In this document: positions 53,022 to 61,559 of the stretch, piece after piece
Numbering within the stretch: position 1 is the first letter of the stretch
How the letters are laid out: each line of letters starts with the position of its first letter
The notes under the pieces: generated by a model
What the model saw: the letters and a program-made list of their open reading frames with translations, nothing else
Database searches by the model: none
What the model was told of the DNA's origin: nothing
Assembly (NCBI RefSeq): GCF_019429525.1
Contig: NZ_JAHXZL010000002.1
Span: 248,001 to 312,000, forward strand
From: Sphingomonas folli
Lineage (GTDB): Bacteria > Pseudomonadota > Alphaproteobacteria > Sphingomonadales > Sphingomonadaceae
Direction: 5' to 3'
Length of the DNA: 64,000 nucleotides
Program-made: the position numbers and the translations under genes

Positions 53022-53785
53022 CGCGGCGCGAAGCCCCGCCGCGCCAGGATCGCCTGACCCGCGCGCGACAGCAGGAAGCGCCGGAAGCCCTCCGCCTCGC
53101 GCGCCGCCGGGCCGTCGGTGAGCCGCGCGACGGGATAGACGATCGGCGGATGACTGGCGCGCGGGAAGACGCCGGCGATCCGCACCGCCGCCGAGGCGCG
53201 CGCGTCGGTGGCGTAGACGATGCCGTAGGGCGCGGCGCCGCGCTCCACCAGCGCCAGCGCGGCGCGGACATTCTCCGCGCGCACGACGCGGCCGCTCACC
53301 GACTCCCAGGCGCCGAGCTCGCGCAGCGCGGCCTCGCCATATTTGCCCGCGGGCACCGCCGCCGGGTCGGCCATCGCCAGCGGCGCGGCGCCGAGCCGGC
53401 GCGCCAGCACGCCGCCGCGCGTGGCGCTCACGTCGGCTGTGCCGGGGCGCGCGACCACGACCAGCCGGTTGTGCGCGAGCACGGCGCGCGTGCCGGGGAC
53501 GATCCGGCCGCGGCGCTCGACCTCGTCCATCCAGTCGGTGTCGGCCGAGGCGAACAGGTCGGCGCGGCCGCCGGCGGTGATCTGCCGCGCGAGCGCCGAT
53601 GACGCCGCGAAGGAGAGCACCGGCCGGGCGTGGCCCTGCCGCGCCCAGGCGTCGGCGGCGTCGCTCATCGCCTCCTGCAGGCTGGCGGCGGCGAGCACGA
53701 GCGGCGCCGCCGACGCCTGGGCGCGCTCCTGCGCCAGGGCGGGGCCGGCGAACAGGAGCAGGAGCAGCGAGAGGAGGACACGCAT
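53018..53785 (-). CDS. modA: Molybdate ABC transporter substrate-binding protein
   Basis: 255 residues from the ATG at 53785, the start of a signal peptide (MRVLLSLLLLLFAGPALA-QE). ModA features: LVLAAASLQEAMSDAADAW (about 30-48), FAASSALARQITAGGRADLFASAD (ligand serines and the ADLFASAD motif, about 60-83) and MADPAAVPAGKYGEAAL. It binds molybdate or tungstate in the periplasm. First gene of modA-modB-modC; a perfect 16-base palindrome lies just upstream. Confidence 0.94.
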   Translation of the reverse strand: MRVLLSLLLLLFAGPALAQERAQASAAPLVLAAASLQEAMSDAADAWARQGHARPVLSFAASSALARQITAGGRADLFASADTDWMDEVERRGRIVPGTRAVLAHNRLVVVARPGTADVSATRGGVLARRLGAAPLAMADPAAVPAGKYGEAALRELGAWESVSGRVVRAENVRAALALVERGAAPYGIVYATDARASAAVRIAGVFPRASHPPIVYPVARLTDGPAAREAEGFRRFLLSRAGQAILARRGFAPR

Positions 53786-53802
53786 GACGGTGCCATCGCA
53801 CC

Positions 53803-53818
53803 GTATCCGCGCGGATAC
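53803..53818. promoter_or_regulatory. Perfect palindrome upstream of modA (candidate operator)
   Basis: gtatccgc followed directly by its reverse complement gcggatac, 18 bases before the modA start codon on the minus strand and in the divergent region with the KTSC gene. It is unlike the E. coli ModE site. It could bind a dimeric regulator; the identity is unknown. Confidence 0.4.
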
Positions 53819-53902
53819 AATAAGCGGACTCGCGCCGCCGCGGCTCGGATTCGATTCGTCGCGCTCGCGGGAACGCCGGGGGGCGACCAGCGCTGACGGA
53901 TC

Positions 53903-54151
53903 ATGCGCGCGCATCGCCCCGCCTCGTCGCTGATCGAGCATCTCGCCTACGACGATGAGGCGCGCACGCTGCACGTCACCTTCCGCGCCGGGCGACGCTA
54001 CCGGTACAGCGAGGTCCCGCGCGCGACCTATGACGCGCTGGTCGCCGCGCCGTCCGCCGGTCGTTATTTCAACGCGGAGGTGCGCGATCGCTTCGACGGC
54101 GCGCCCGCGGACGGACGGCGGCGCTACCCGCTTGACGGGCGCGCCGCCTGA
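53903..54151 (+). CDS. KTSC domain-containing protein
   Basis: 82 residues consisting of one KTSC domain: SSLIEHLAYDDEARTLHVTFRAGRRYRYSEVPRATYDALVAAPSAGRYFNAEVRDRF (about 8-64). This is a small beta-rich fold first noted at the C-terminus of lysyl-tRNA synthetase-like proteins and proposed to bind nucleic acid; as a stand-alone protein its role is unknown. It converges on lepA with only three bases between the stops. Confidence 0.88.
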   Translation: MRAHRPASSLIEHLAYDDEARTLHVTFRAGRRYRYSEVPRATYDALVAAPSAGRYFNAEVRDRFDGAPADGRRRYPLDGRAA

Positions 54152-54154
54152 CGG

Positions 54155-55966
54155 TCAGTTCTCGTCGCCCATCCGCAGCGCCGCGATGAAGGCCTCCTGG
54201 GGGATGCTGACGCTGCCGTACTCGCGCATCTTCAGCTTACCCTTCTTCTGCTTCTCCAGCAGCTTGCGCTTACGCGTCGCGTCGCCGCCGTAGCATTTGG
54301 CGGTGACGTCCTTGCGCATCGCGCTGATCGTCTCGCGTGCGATCACCTTGCCGCCGATCGCCGCCTGGATCGGGATCTTGAAGAGATGCCGCGGGATCAG
54401 CTCCTTGAGTCGCTCGCACATGCCGCGCCCGCGCACCTCGGCGGTGCCGCGGTGGACGATCATGCTGAGCGCGTCGACCGGCTCCTCGTTGACCAGGATC
54501 GACATCTTGACGAGGTCGCCCTCGCGGTACCCGATCTGGTGATAGTCGAAGCTGGCATAGCCCTTCGACAGCGACTTGAGCCGGTCGTAGAAGTCGAACA
54601 CCACCTCGTTGAGCGGCAGCTCGTAGGTCGCCTGCGCGCGCCCGCCGACATAGGTCAGGTTCTTCTGGATGCCGCGGCGGTCCTGGCACAGCTTCAGGAT
54701 CGAGCCGAGATACTCGTCGGGGACGTAGATCACCGCCTCGATCCACGGCTCGCTGATGCTCTCGATCTTGTTGGGATCGGGCATGTCCGCCGGGTTGTGA
54801 AGCTCGATGTGCCCGCCGCCGTGGGACAGCTCGATCTGATAGACCACCGAGGGTGCGGTGGTGATCAGGTCGAGGTCATACTCGCGGGTGAGCCGCTCCT
54901 GGATGATCTCGAGGTGCAGCAGCCCGAGGAAGCCGCAGCGGAAGCCGAAGCCGAGCGCGGCGCTGGTCTCCATCTCGAAGCTGAACGAGGCGTCGTTGAG
55001 CCGCAGCTTCGAGATGCTCTCGCGCAATTTCTCGAAGTCGTTGGCGTCGACGGGGAACAGCCCGCAGAAGACGACCGGCTGGACCTCCTTGAAGCCCGGC
55101 AGCGCCTCGGCCGCGGGGCGTTTGGCGTCGGTCAGCGTGTCGCCGACCCGCGCCATGGCGACGTCCTTGATCTGCGCGGTGATGAAGCCGATCTCGCCGG
55201 GGCCGAGGTCGGTCAGCTGCTCGATCTTGGGGCGAAAGCAGCCGACGCGGTCGACCAGATGCTGCGTCCCGGCCTGCATGAAGGTGACCTGCTGGCCCTT
55301 CCTGAGCGTACCGTCGATCACGCGCACCAGGATGACCACGCCGAGGTACGGATCGTACCAGCTGTCGACCAGCATCGCCTTGAGCGGCGCGTCGGCGTCG
55401 CCCTTGGGCGGCGGGATCTTGCGCACGATCGCCTCGAGGATGTCGGCGATGCCGATCCCCGACTTGGCGCTGGCGAGCACCGCCTCGGAGGCGTCGAGGC
55501 CGATCACGTCCTCGATCTCCCGGCGCACCTGCTCGGGCTCGGCGGCGGGCAGGTCGATCTTGTTGATCACGGGCACGATCTCATGGTCGTGCTCGATCGA
55601 CTGATAGACGTTGGCGAGCGTCTGCGCCTCGACGCCCTGCGCCGCGTCCACGACCAGCAGCGCGCCCTCGCAGGCGGCGAGGCTGCGGCTGACCTCATAG
55701 GCGAAGTCGACGTGGCCGGGCGTGTCCATCAGGTTCAGCGTGTACGTCTCGCCGTCCTGCGCCTTGTAGGAGAGGCGCACGGTCTGCGCCTTGATCGTGA
55801 TGCCGCGCTCCTTCTCGATCTCCATGTTGTCGAGCACCTGCTCGCTCATCTCGCGGTCCGAGAGGCCGCCGGTGGCCTGGATCAGGCGGTCGGCGAGGGT
55901 CGACTTGCCGTGGTCGATATGGGCGATGATCGAGAAATTGCGGATCGTGTCGAGGGGGGTGGCCAT
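54155..55966 (-). CDS. lepA: Elongation factor 4 (LepA)
   Basis: 603 residues. GTPase domain 1-190: P-loop [14 protein letters not shown] (about 15-28), switch [10 protein letters not shown] and NKIDLP. It is followed by EF-G-like domains II, III and V and the LepA-specific C-terminal domain, which ends [26 protein letters not shown]. It binds ribosomes and helps 30S assembly and initiation and back-translocation of stalled ribosomes. Length and motifs are complete. Confidence 0.98.
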   Translation of the reverse strand: MATPLDTIRNFSIIAHIDHGKSTLADRLIQATGGLSDREMSEQVLDNMEIEKERGITIKAQTVRLSYKAQDGETYTLNLMDTPGHVDFAYEVSRSLAACEGALLVVDAAQGVEAQTLANVYQSIEHDHEIVPVINKIDLPAAEPEQVRREIEDVIGLDASEAVLASAKSGIGIADILEAIVRKIPPPKGDADAPLKAMLVDSWYDPYLGVVILVRVIDGTLRKGQQVTFMQAGTQHLVDRVGCFRPKIEQLTDLGPGEIGFITAQIKDVAMARVGDTLTDAKRPAAEALPGFKEVQPVVFCGLFPVDANDFEKLRESISKLRLNDASFSFEMETSAALGFGFRCGFLGLLHLEIIQERLTREYDLDLITTAPSVVYQIELSHGGGHIELHNPADMPDPNKIESISEPWIEAVIYVPDEYLGSILKLCQDRRGIQKNLTYVGGRAQATYELPLNEVVFDFYDRLKSLSKGYASFDYHQIGYREGDLVKMSILVNEEPVDALSMIVHRGTAEVRGRGMCERLKELIPRHLFKIPIQAAIGGKVIARETISAMRKDVTAKCYGGDATRKRKLLEKQKKGKLKMREYGSVSIPQEAFIAALRMGDEN

Positions 55967-56029
55967 GATCCGCGGGTGCCTAGCGCAGCGTGACCGGCCG
56001 CGCCAGCCATTCGGCGGGCGTGACCCGTC

Positions 56030-56545
56030 TCACGCCGCGGCGTGGATGGCGTCGAGCGCGTTGAGATAGCGGCGGCTACCCTCGCCGCTCACCAGCGCCC
56101 AGCGCACCCCGCGGCGCTCCAGCTCGCGCCGCGACAGGTCGAAGAAGCGCTGCCGCGCCGCGCGATTGCCGAACAGCCGCGTGCCGTCGGGCTGCCAGGG
56201 CAGGTCGATGTCGAACAGCAGATACAGGTCGGCGACGTTGTTCCAGCGCGCGAACCAGGGATCGCGGCGGCCGAACATCATATCGGCCCATACCGCGCTC
56301 ATCAGCGGATCGGTGTCGAGGATCACGGGGTGCGCGCCCGAGTCGACCGCCTTGCGCGCCTTCATGTCCTGCGTGTGCGCGATCACCACCAGATCGGCCA
56401 TCGTGAGGTCGGTGCCGTAGCGCTCGCAATAGGTCCGCCCGAACTCGGCGACGCTCACCGAGTCGAACTGGCGGGCGAGCCGCGGCGCCATCGTCGACTT
56501 GCCCGTGCTCTCGGGCCCGTGGAGGCAGATCGTGCGCAGCGTCAC
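56030..56545 (-). CDS. NadR-like ribosylnicotinamide kinase domain protein
   Basis: 171 residues from a GTG at 56545 overlapping the pnuC stop (GTGA). P-loop kinase: LHGPESTGKSTMAPRLA (about 8-24), the same GPESTGKST as in the kinase half of NadR; EFGRTYCERYG and ILDTDPLMSAVWADMMFG follow, and DLYLLFDIDLPWQPDGTR is the NadR-type lid segment. The NMN-adenylyltransferase and repressor parts of NadR are absent. With PnuC it should phosphorylate imported nicotinamide riboside to NMN for NAD salvage. Confidence 0.88.
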   Translation of the reverse strand: MTLRTICLHGPESTGKSTMAPRLARQFDSVSVAEFGRTYCERYGTDLTMADLVVIAHTQDMKARKAVDSGAHPVILDTDPLMSAVWADMMFGRRDPWFARWNNVADLYLLFDIDLPWQPDGTRLFGNRAARQRFFDLSRRELERRGVRWALVSGEGSRRYLNALDAIHAAA

Positions 56546-57123
56546 GCCGGCACCGCCAGCGCCGGCGCGGCCGCGCGGGCGCGTCGCCACTCGACCAGCC
56601 CGATCACCGCGAGCGCGAGATACACCAGGTAGAGCGCGGCGAAGAGATACAGCTGCTTGGCGAGGTAGAGCGGCACCGAGGCGATATCGACCGCGATCCA
56701 CAGCCACCAATTCTCGAGCTTGCGCCGCGCCATGAGCAGCTGCGCCGCGACGCTGGCGGCGGCGATGCCCGCGTCCCACCAGGGATAGGCCGCGTCGGTG
56801 AGCCAGTGCATCGCGGCGCCCCACAGCAGCGCCGCGATGACGATCGCGGCCGCCCAGCCGCGCCGCGCCGACGGGCCGAGCCGCTCCACCCTGACCTCGC
56901 CGAGGGAACGGCGCGCGCGCTGCCATGTCGCCCAGCCGTAGAGGTTAGCGACGACGAAGAAGGCCTGGAGCAAGGCGTCGGAGTAGAGCCGCTGCGCGAA
57001 CACCACCGCGCCGAGCAGCGTCACCGAGCCGATCGCGGTCGGGAAGGTCCACACGCTGCGCCGCGCCGCGAGCGCGACACAGGCGATACCCAGCAGCGTG
57101 GCGACCCACTCGATCAGCGACAT
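56542..57123 (-). CDS. pnuC: Nicotinamide riboside transporter PnuC
   Basis: 193 residues, six to seven membrane helices. PnuC marks: SLIEWVATLLGIACVALAAR at the N-terminus, the paired LYSDALLQAFFVVANLYGWATWQR (about 47-70) and ENWWLWIAVDIASVPLYLAKQLYLFAALYLVYLALAVIGLVEWRR at the C-terminal end (W-N/W-x-x-x-D motif). Facilitates uptake of nicotinamide riboside, trapped by the downstream kinase. In-frame sequence upstream of the ATG at 57123 has no similarity and covers tRNA-Pro, so it is not coding. Confidence 0.93.
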   Translation of the reverse strand: MSLIEWVATLLGIACVALAARRSVWTFPTAIGSVTLLGAVVFAQRLYSDALLQAFFVVANLYGWATWQRARRSLGEVRVERLGPSARRGWAAAIVIAALLWGAAMHWLTDAAYPWWDAGIAAASVAAQLLMARRKLENWWLWIAVDIASVPLYLAKQLYLFAALYLVYLALAVIGLVEWRRARAAAPALAVPA

Positions 57124-57281
57124 GATGCCGCTCTTTCCACGCCCGCGCGGCGCCGCCAAGGGGGGTTGCGCGGGGGCCCGTCCAGCAATCGTCACGGGCG
57201 CGCGAATAGCCGCTTGCGCACGATCGAACCGCTGATATAAGCCGCGCCCTGTCGCCGGCTCTGGCCGGACGGCACCCTGGT

Positions 57282-57358
57282 CGGGGAATAGCTCAGCCTG
57301 GTAGAGCACTGTGTTCGGGACGCAGGGGCCGGAGGTTCGAATCCTCTTTCCCCGACCA
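57282..57358 (+). tRNA. tRNA-Pro (CGG)
   Basis: 77 bases with CCA. The acceptor cggggaa pairs with ttccccg, and the D arm is gctcagcctggtagagc. The anticodon stem ctgtg/cgcag (one G-T pair) has loop ttcggga, giving anticodon CGG. The T arm contains ggttcgaatcc. Divergent from pnuC. Confidence 0.96.
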
Positions 57359-57476
57359 ATCATCCTCCGCGCGAGGTCAGCCAAAATCCAGGTCGATGGT
57401 GGGGCGAGGCCCCGCGCGATGTCGCGCGACCTTCCCGCGCGCGGCGCGTTGTCGTCGTTCCCGCAGGAGGACGACC

Positions 57477-57611
57477 ATGGACGACCGCGACCCCGCCGAG
57501 GCGCCACCGAGCGACGTGAGAGAGACCCGTGCCGATCCGGACGGCGCGCCCGCCGCCGTACCGCTCGAGCACACTCCCGACGTACAGGAAGCCGAGGCAC
57601 ACCCGAGCTGA
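57477..57611 (+). CDS. Tiny acidic protein of unknown function
   Basis: 44 residues, very acidic and proline-rich (MDDRDPAEAPPSDVRETRAD...), predicted disordered. The ATG at 57477 has a near-ideal AGGAGG six bases upstream, which is the main support for a real gene. No homologue recognised. It is followed by about 230 bases without a gene apart from a candidate stress promoter. Confidence 0.5.
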   Translation: MDDRDPAEAPPSDVRETRADPDGAPAAVPLEHTPDVQEAEAHPS

Positions 57612-57766
57612 GCGTCGGCGTTCCTTCCCGTGCGTCTCGTCCCATCGCCTGAAGTACGCGTACTCCCAGGGACGCGGCGATCCAGGCCCATTCCAGCGCA
57701 GCGCCGTGACCTAGATCCCTGCGTGCGCCGAGGCACATCGGCCCCGCTCCACTTCCGTGAACGCCG

Positions 57767-57791
57767 GGAACAAAGCGGGATTGCCCCGGTT
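57767..57791 (+). promoter_or_regulatory. Candidate EcfG-type promoter
   Basis: GGAAC (57767-57771), 16 bases, then GGTT (57788-57791), close to the alphaproteobacterial general stress consensus GGAAC-N16/17-cGTT. It lies about 50 bases before the ATG of the 45-residue protein at 57842. The first base of the -10 element (G rather than C) weakens the match. Confidence 0.4.
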
Positions 57792-57841
57792 CTGGCTCCC
57801 ATGACGAGCGACAGATGTCCTGTCCCGTTGTGAGGTTAGTC

Positions 57842-57979
57842 ATGAAGAGCACGACCCTGAGCCTGTTCCGCACCAAGCCCGCCGCGAGCGCGACCAAGCG
57901 CGTCAACGACGACCCCCGCGCGGGGCTCACCCCGGTCGAGGCGGCGATGCTGGAGCGGACGGGGCACGGGCGCGCCTGA
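57842..57979 (+). CDS. Tiny basic protein, possible general-stress protein
   Basis: 45 residues: MKSTTLSLFRTKPAASATKR... ending ...LTPVEAAMLERTGHGRA. No membrane segment or known domain; the second half could form a short amphipathic helix. A GAGG lies upstream of the ATG at 57842, there is a candidate EcfG promoter about 50 bases before it, and a strong hairpin follows 25 bases after the stop. Together these make a complete small transcription unit. Confidence 0.5.
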   Translation: MKSTTLSLFRTKPAASATKRVNDDPRAGLTPVEAAMLERTGHGRA

Positions 57980-58004
57980 GCAACGCTTTCCCATCAGACA
58001 ACCG

Positions 58005-58035
58005 CGGCCGCGCCACCGATCAGGTGGCGCGGCCG
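58005..58035. terminator. Strong bidirectional hairpin
   Basis: Perfect 13-bp stem cggccgcgccacc / ggtggcgcggccg with a five-base loop, placed between the convergent tiny genes ending at 57979 and 58043. No T tract, but the stem strength and position argue for a shared terminator. Confidence 0.7.
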
Positions 58036-58042
58036 TGTCGCG

Positions 58043-58147
58043 TCAGGCGAAAGCGCGCGCGGGGCGACTCCGCATCCGCCAGCAGGTGCGTGCCACCGCC
58101 ATGAGCGTGAAGCCGAAACCGATGGCATAGCCGGCAGCGATGATCAT
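58043..58147 (-). CDS. Tiny single-span membrane protein
   Basis: 34 residues: a hydrophobic helix MIIAAGYAIGFGFTLMAVA (1-19) followed by a basic tail (RTCWRMRSRPARAFA), so probably N-out/C-in by the positive-inside rule. The ATG at 58147 has GGAGG eight bases upstream; an upstream in-frame ATG at 58165 would add six residues. No homologue recognised. Convergent with the gene at 57842. Confidence 0.4.
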   Translation of the reverse strand: MIIAAGYAIGFGFTLMAVARTCWRMRSRPARAFA

Positions 58148-58283
58148 CCCGCGATCCTCCGTCATGTCCGAGTGCGTCGACACAGTTAATCTCACGTCAG
58201 GGTAAATTTTCTCTCTCCGCCGCGCGCGGCACCGACGGGCGCCTGATGCGTATCCCTGACCTACCCCTATCGAGGAACGTCGC

Positions 58284-59405
58284 GTGAGCGGACCCAAGCT
58301 ATTCGAGCCTCTCCAGGTCGGCGGCGTGTCGCTGGCCAACCGGATCGTCATCGCGCCGATGTGCCAATATTCGGCCGAGGACGGGTGCATGACAGACTGG
58401 CACCTGATCCATCTCGGCCAGCTCGCGCTCTCCGGCGCGGCGCTGCTGACGATCGAGGCCACCGCGGTCGAGCCCGAGGGGCGCATCACCTACGCCGACG
58501 TCGGCTTGTGGGACGACGCCACCGAGGCGGCGATGGCGCGCGTGCTCGAGTCGGTGCGCCGCCACTCGGACATGCCGATCGCGATCCAGCTCGCCCACGC
58601 TGGGCGCAAGGCGTCGACCGACCTGCCGTGGAAGGGCGGCAAGCAGCTCGCACCCGGTCACGCCGACGGATGGCAGACGCTCGCCCCCTCGCCGCTCGCC
58701 TTCGCCGAGGGGGAGAACCCGCCCGCGGCGCTCGACCGCGACGGGCTGGCGCGGGTGCGCGACGCCTTCGCCGCCGCGGCGCGGCGCGCGGCGCGGCTCG
58801 GGATCGACGCGGTGCAGCTGCATGGCGCGCACGGCTACCTGCTGCACCAGTTCCTGTCGCCGCTGTCGAACCGGCGCGACGACGATTATGGTGGCAGCCT
58901 CGAGAACCGGCTGCGCTTCCCGCTCGAGGTGTTCGACGCGGTGCGCGGCGCCTTCCCCGCGGATCGCGCGGTGACGATGCGGGTGTCGGGCAGCGACTGG
59001 GTCGAGGGCGGCTGGGACGCGGAGCAGACGATCGCCTTCGCCGAGGCGCTGGAGGCGCGCGGCTGCGCCGCGATCCACGTCTCGAGCGGCGGGCTCGACC
59101 CGCGCCAGGACATTCCGGTCGGCCCTAGCTACCAGGTGCCGCTGGCGCGCGCGGTGAAGCAGGCGGTGTCGATCCCCGTGGTCGCGGTCGGCCTGATCAC
59201 CGACTATGAGCAGGCCGAGGCGATCGTGGGCACGGGCGACGCCGACCTGATCGCGCTGGCACGGACGATCCTCTACGACCCGCGCTGGCCGTGGCACGCG
59301 GCGGCGCATCTGGGTGGGCGGGTGAAGGCGCCCGACCAATATCTGCGCTCGCAGCCGCGGCAATATCGCTCGCTGTTCGAGGTCGAGGGCAGCGCGGAGA
59401 GCTGA
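58284..59405 (+). CDS. Old Yellow Enzyme family NADH:flavin oxidoreductase (YqjM-like)
   Basis: 373 residues from a GTG at 58284. FMN TIM barrel: RIVIAPMCQYSAEDG (about 21-35) has the YqjM-class cysteine that tunes the flavin; IQLAHAGRKAS (about 99-109) has the active-site His; and IDAVQLHGAHGYLLHQFLSP with NRRDDDYGGSLENR (about 176-210) forms the classic OYE signature. It reduces activated C=C bonds of enones with NAD(P)H. The physiological substrate is unknown. Not obviously linked to neighbours. Confidence 0.94.
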   Translation: MSGPKLFEPLQVGGVSLANRIVIAPMCQYSAEDGCMTDWHLIHLGQLALSGAALLTIEATAVEPEGRITYADVGLWDDATEAAMARVLESVRRHSDMPIAIQLAHAGRKASTDLPWKGGKQLAPGHADGWQTLAPSPLAFAEGENPPAALDRDGLARVRDAFAAAARRAARLGIDAVQLHGAHGYLLHQFLSPLSNRRDDDYGGSLENRLRFPLEVFDAVRGAFPADRAVTMRVSGSDWVEGGWDAEQTIAFAEALEARGCAAIHVSSGGLDPRQDIPVGPSYQVPLARAVKQAVSIPVVAVGLITDYEQAEAIVGTGDADLIALARTILYDPRWPWHAAAHLGGRVKAPDQYLRSQPRQYRSLFEVEGSAES

Positions 59406-59594
59406 GGCGCGTGCCTCATCTCACCTCGTCGTCCGCGCGAGACGGGATCCTCACGCGACCACCTCGGTGAGGGGGCCGGTACGTCAGCCCTGATGGCTCC
59501 CGGCCTGCCCGAGAGGGCGGGATGACGACGGCGTGGAGCGTCTCGTCCTGGCTAATGTCGAGCAGGACAGCGGCGCCCCCTTCCCGCCCCGCTG

Positions 59595-60599
59595 TCAGGC
59601 ACGCTCCCGCGCCCGCGCGTAGATCGAGTCGAGCAGCGCGGCGGTGCGCACGAACCGCTCCGCGCTCTCGTCGAAGCGCGCGCCCGCGGCGAGCCGCTCG
59701 GCCCAGTCGACCGCGGCGCGGCCGCCCCAGTCGTCCGGCGGGAGCGCCAGGGTCTCGCGCGCGGTGCCGCGGAAATGCTCGGCGGTGAAGTCGTAGAACG
59801 ACCCGCCGACGTTGCGCAGCGCCGCGCCGCCCTCGGCGCCGTAGAAGGCCGCCTCGATCACCGCGTCCTGCCCGGCGTGCAGCCGCCAGGAACAGGCCAG
59901 GCGCAGCGTCACGCCGTCACCCAGCCGCACCGTGGCGACCGCGTAATCCTCGACCGAACCCTCGCCCAGCGCCGCGCCACCCGCGTAGAGCGCGGCGTCG
60001 GTCACCTCGGCCGCGGGGAAGTCGGTGAGCCACAGCGCGAGGTCGGCGAGGTGGATGCCGAGGTCCATCACGCAGCCGCCGCCCGACTGGGCGCGATCGT
60101 AGAACCAGGGCTTGTCCGGGCCATAGGCATTGTGGAAGGTGAGATCGATCGCGAACAGCCGGCCGAGCGCGTCGCGCGCGAGCAGCTCGCCGATCTGTCG
60201 GACGCCTTCCGTGAAACGGTACGATAGGTCGAGCCCGAGCAGCCGGTCGGCCGCGCGCGCCGCCGCGACGACCGCGGCCGCCTCGCCCGCGTCGCGCCCC
60301 AGCGGCTTCTGGCAGAACACCGCCGCGCGCGCCTCGAGCGCCTGGATCGACTGAGCGGCATGGAGCGCGCTGGGGGTCGCGATCACCACCCCGTCCAGCC
60401 CGAGCGCGAGCAGCGCCTCGGGCGACTCGGCGGCGCGCAGCCCGGGGGCGAGCGCGAGCGCCTCGCGGAGGTTGTCGGCGCCGGGCTCGCAGACCGCGAC
60501 CGGCTCGACACAGCCGCTCGCGATCATCGCCGCCATGCGGTGGCGGCCGATCCAGCCCGCACCGAGGAAGCCGACGCGCGGCTTGGCCGCCCTACCCAA
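59595..60599 (-). CDS. Gfo/Idh/MocA family oxidoreductase
   Basis: 334 residues. Rossmann start VGFLGAGWIGRHRM (about 9-22), the catalytic lysine in FCQKPLGRD (Gfo motif E-K-P, here Q-K-P; about 94-102) and CVMDLGIHLADLALWL (about 176-191) with the conserved Asp and His. It is an NAD(P)-dependent sugar or cyclitol dehydrogenase. Last gene of a four-gene set with a methyltransferase, glycoside hydrolase and zinc-type dehydrogenase; it overlaps the dehydrogenase gene by 8 bases. Confidence 0.92.
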   Translation of the reverse strand: MGRAAKPRVGFLGAGWIGRHRMAAMIASGCVEPVAVCEPGADNLREALALAPGLRAAESPEALLALGLDGVVIATPSALHAAQSIQALEARAAVFCQKPLGRDAGEAAAVVAAARAADRLLGLDLSYRFTEGVRQIGELLARDALGRLFAIDLTFHNAYGPDKPWFYDRAQSGGGCVMDLGIHLADLALWLTDFPAAEVTDAALYAGGAALGEGSVEDYAVATVRLGDGVTLRLACSWRLHAGQDAVIEAAFYGAEGGAALRNVGGSFYDFTAEHFRGTARETLALPPDDWGGRAAVDWAERLAAGARFDESAERFVRTAALLDSIYARARERA

Positions 60600-61548
60600 G
60601 ATCGATCACCGCCTTGACGAAGCCGTGCGGCTTGTCGCGCGTCGCCGCGATCGCGGCGTCGAGCTCACCGAGCGGGTAATGGTGCGTCAGCAGCGGCGCG
60701 AGATCGATCCGACCGCCCGCCACCGCCTCGACCGCCTGCTCCAGCCCACGAAGGTTGACGCGCGGGTCGCGCTCATGCGCGTTGATCACGTCGATGCCCT
60801 TCCAGTTCCAGTCCTGCATGTTGACCTGACGCGGGCCGTCCTGGTGATAGCCCGCCACCACCAGTCGCCCGCCGAAGCCGGTGATCGCCGAGGCGAGATC
60901 GAGCGGCCATTGCTTGCCGACCGCCTCGATCACGCGCTCACACAGCGCCTCGCCGGTGAGCCGCTTGACCCGCTCGATGATCGCCCAGTGATCGTCCATC
61001 GCGATCGTCTCGGCCGCGCCGTAGCGGGTCGCCAGTGCGAGCGACTCGGGCCGCCGCGAGATCGCGATCACCCGCGCGCCCGCCTCGCTCGCCAGCCGGG
61101 TGAGGACGGCGCCGAGGAAACCGATGCCGACGATCGCGACGGTCTGACCAGGCTCGATCGCGCTGCGGCGGAAGATGTTCATCGCGCAGGCGAGCGGCTC
61201 GCCTGGGAAGGCGCGACCGTCGAGCGCGGCGGGCAGCTTCACCAGCTGGTCGACCCGAGTCACGTCATAGCCCGCGAAGCTGTTGGTCGACAGCATCGTG
61301 ACGCGGTCGCCCGGTGCCACCGCGGTGACGCCCGCGCCGACCGCGTCGACCACGCCCCAACCCTCGTGGCCCATGCCGCCGGGCCCGCCGGGATAGGTCG
61401 ACCAGGGCTGCCCCTCCCACGGCTCGACGTTCGAGGCGCAGACGCCGCAACCCTCGAGCCGCACCCGCACCTCGTCGGCGCCGGGCTCCGGCACCGGCGC
61501 GGTCTCGAGCTCCATCCGCCGCGGCGCAACCAGCACCGCGGCCGTCAT
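60592..61548 (-). CDS. Zinc-type medium-chain alcohol/polyol dehydrogenase
   Basis: 318 residues from the ATG at 61548. MDR fold: LEGCGVCASNVEPWEG (about 31-46) with the catalytic Cys region, GHEGWGVVDAVGAGV (about 60-74), GEPLACAMNIFRRS (about 116-129) and the nucleotide site VAIVGIGFLGAVLTRLA. The four-Cys structural zinc loop is missing and the protein is short (318 versus about 350), so only the catalytic zinc seems possible. It likely oxidises a sugar or polyol hydroxyl. Middle of the four-gene cassette, 11 bases after the hydrolase gene. Confidence 0.9.
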   Translation of the reverse strand: MTAAVLVAPRRMELETAPVPEPGADEVRVRLEGCGVCASNVEPWEGQPWSTYPGGPGGMGHEGWGVVDAVGAGVTAVAPGDRVTMLSTNSFAGYDVTRVDQLVKLPAALDGRAFPGEPLACAMNIFRRSAIEPGQTVAIVGIGFLGAVLTRLASEAGARVIAISRRPESLALATRYGAAETIAMDDHWAIIERVKRLTGEALCERVIEAVGKQWPLDLASAITGFGGRLVVAGYHQDGPRQVNMQDWNWKGIDVINAHERDPRVNLRGLEQAVEAVAGGRIDLAPLLTHHYPLGELDAAIAATRDKPHGFVKAVIDLG

Positions 61549-61559
61549 CGTCGCTGGAC

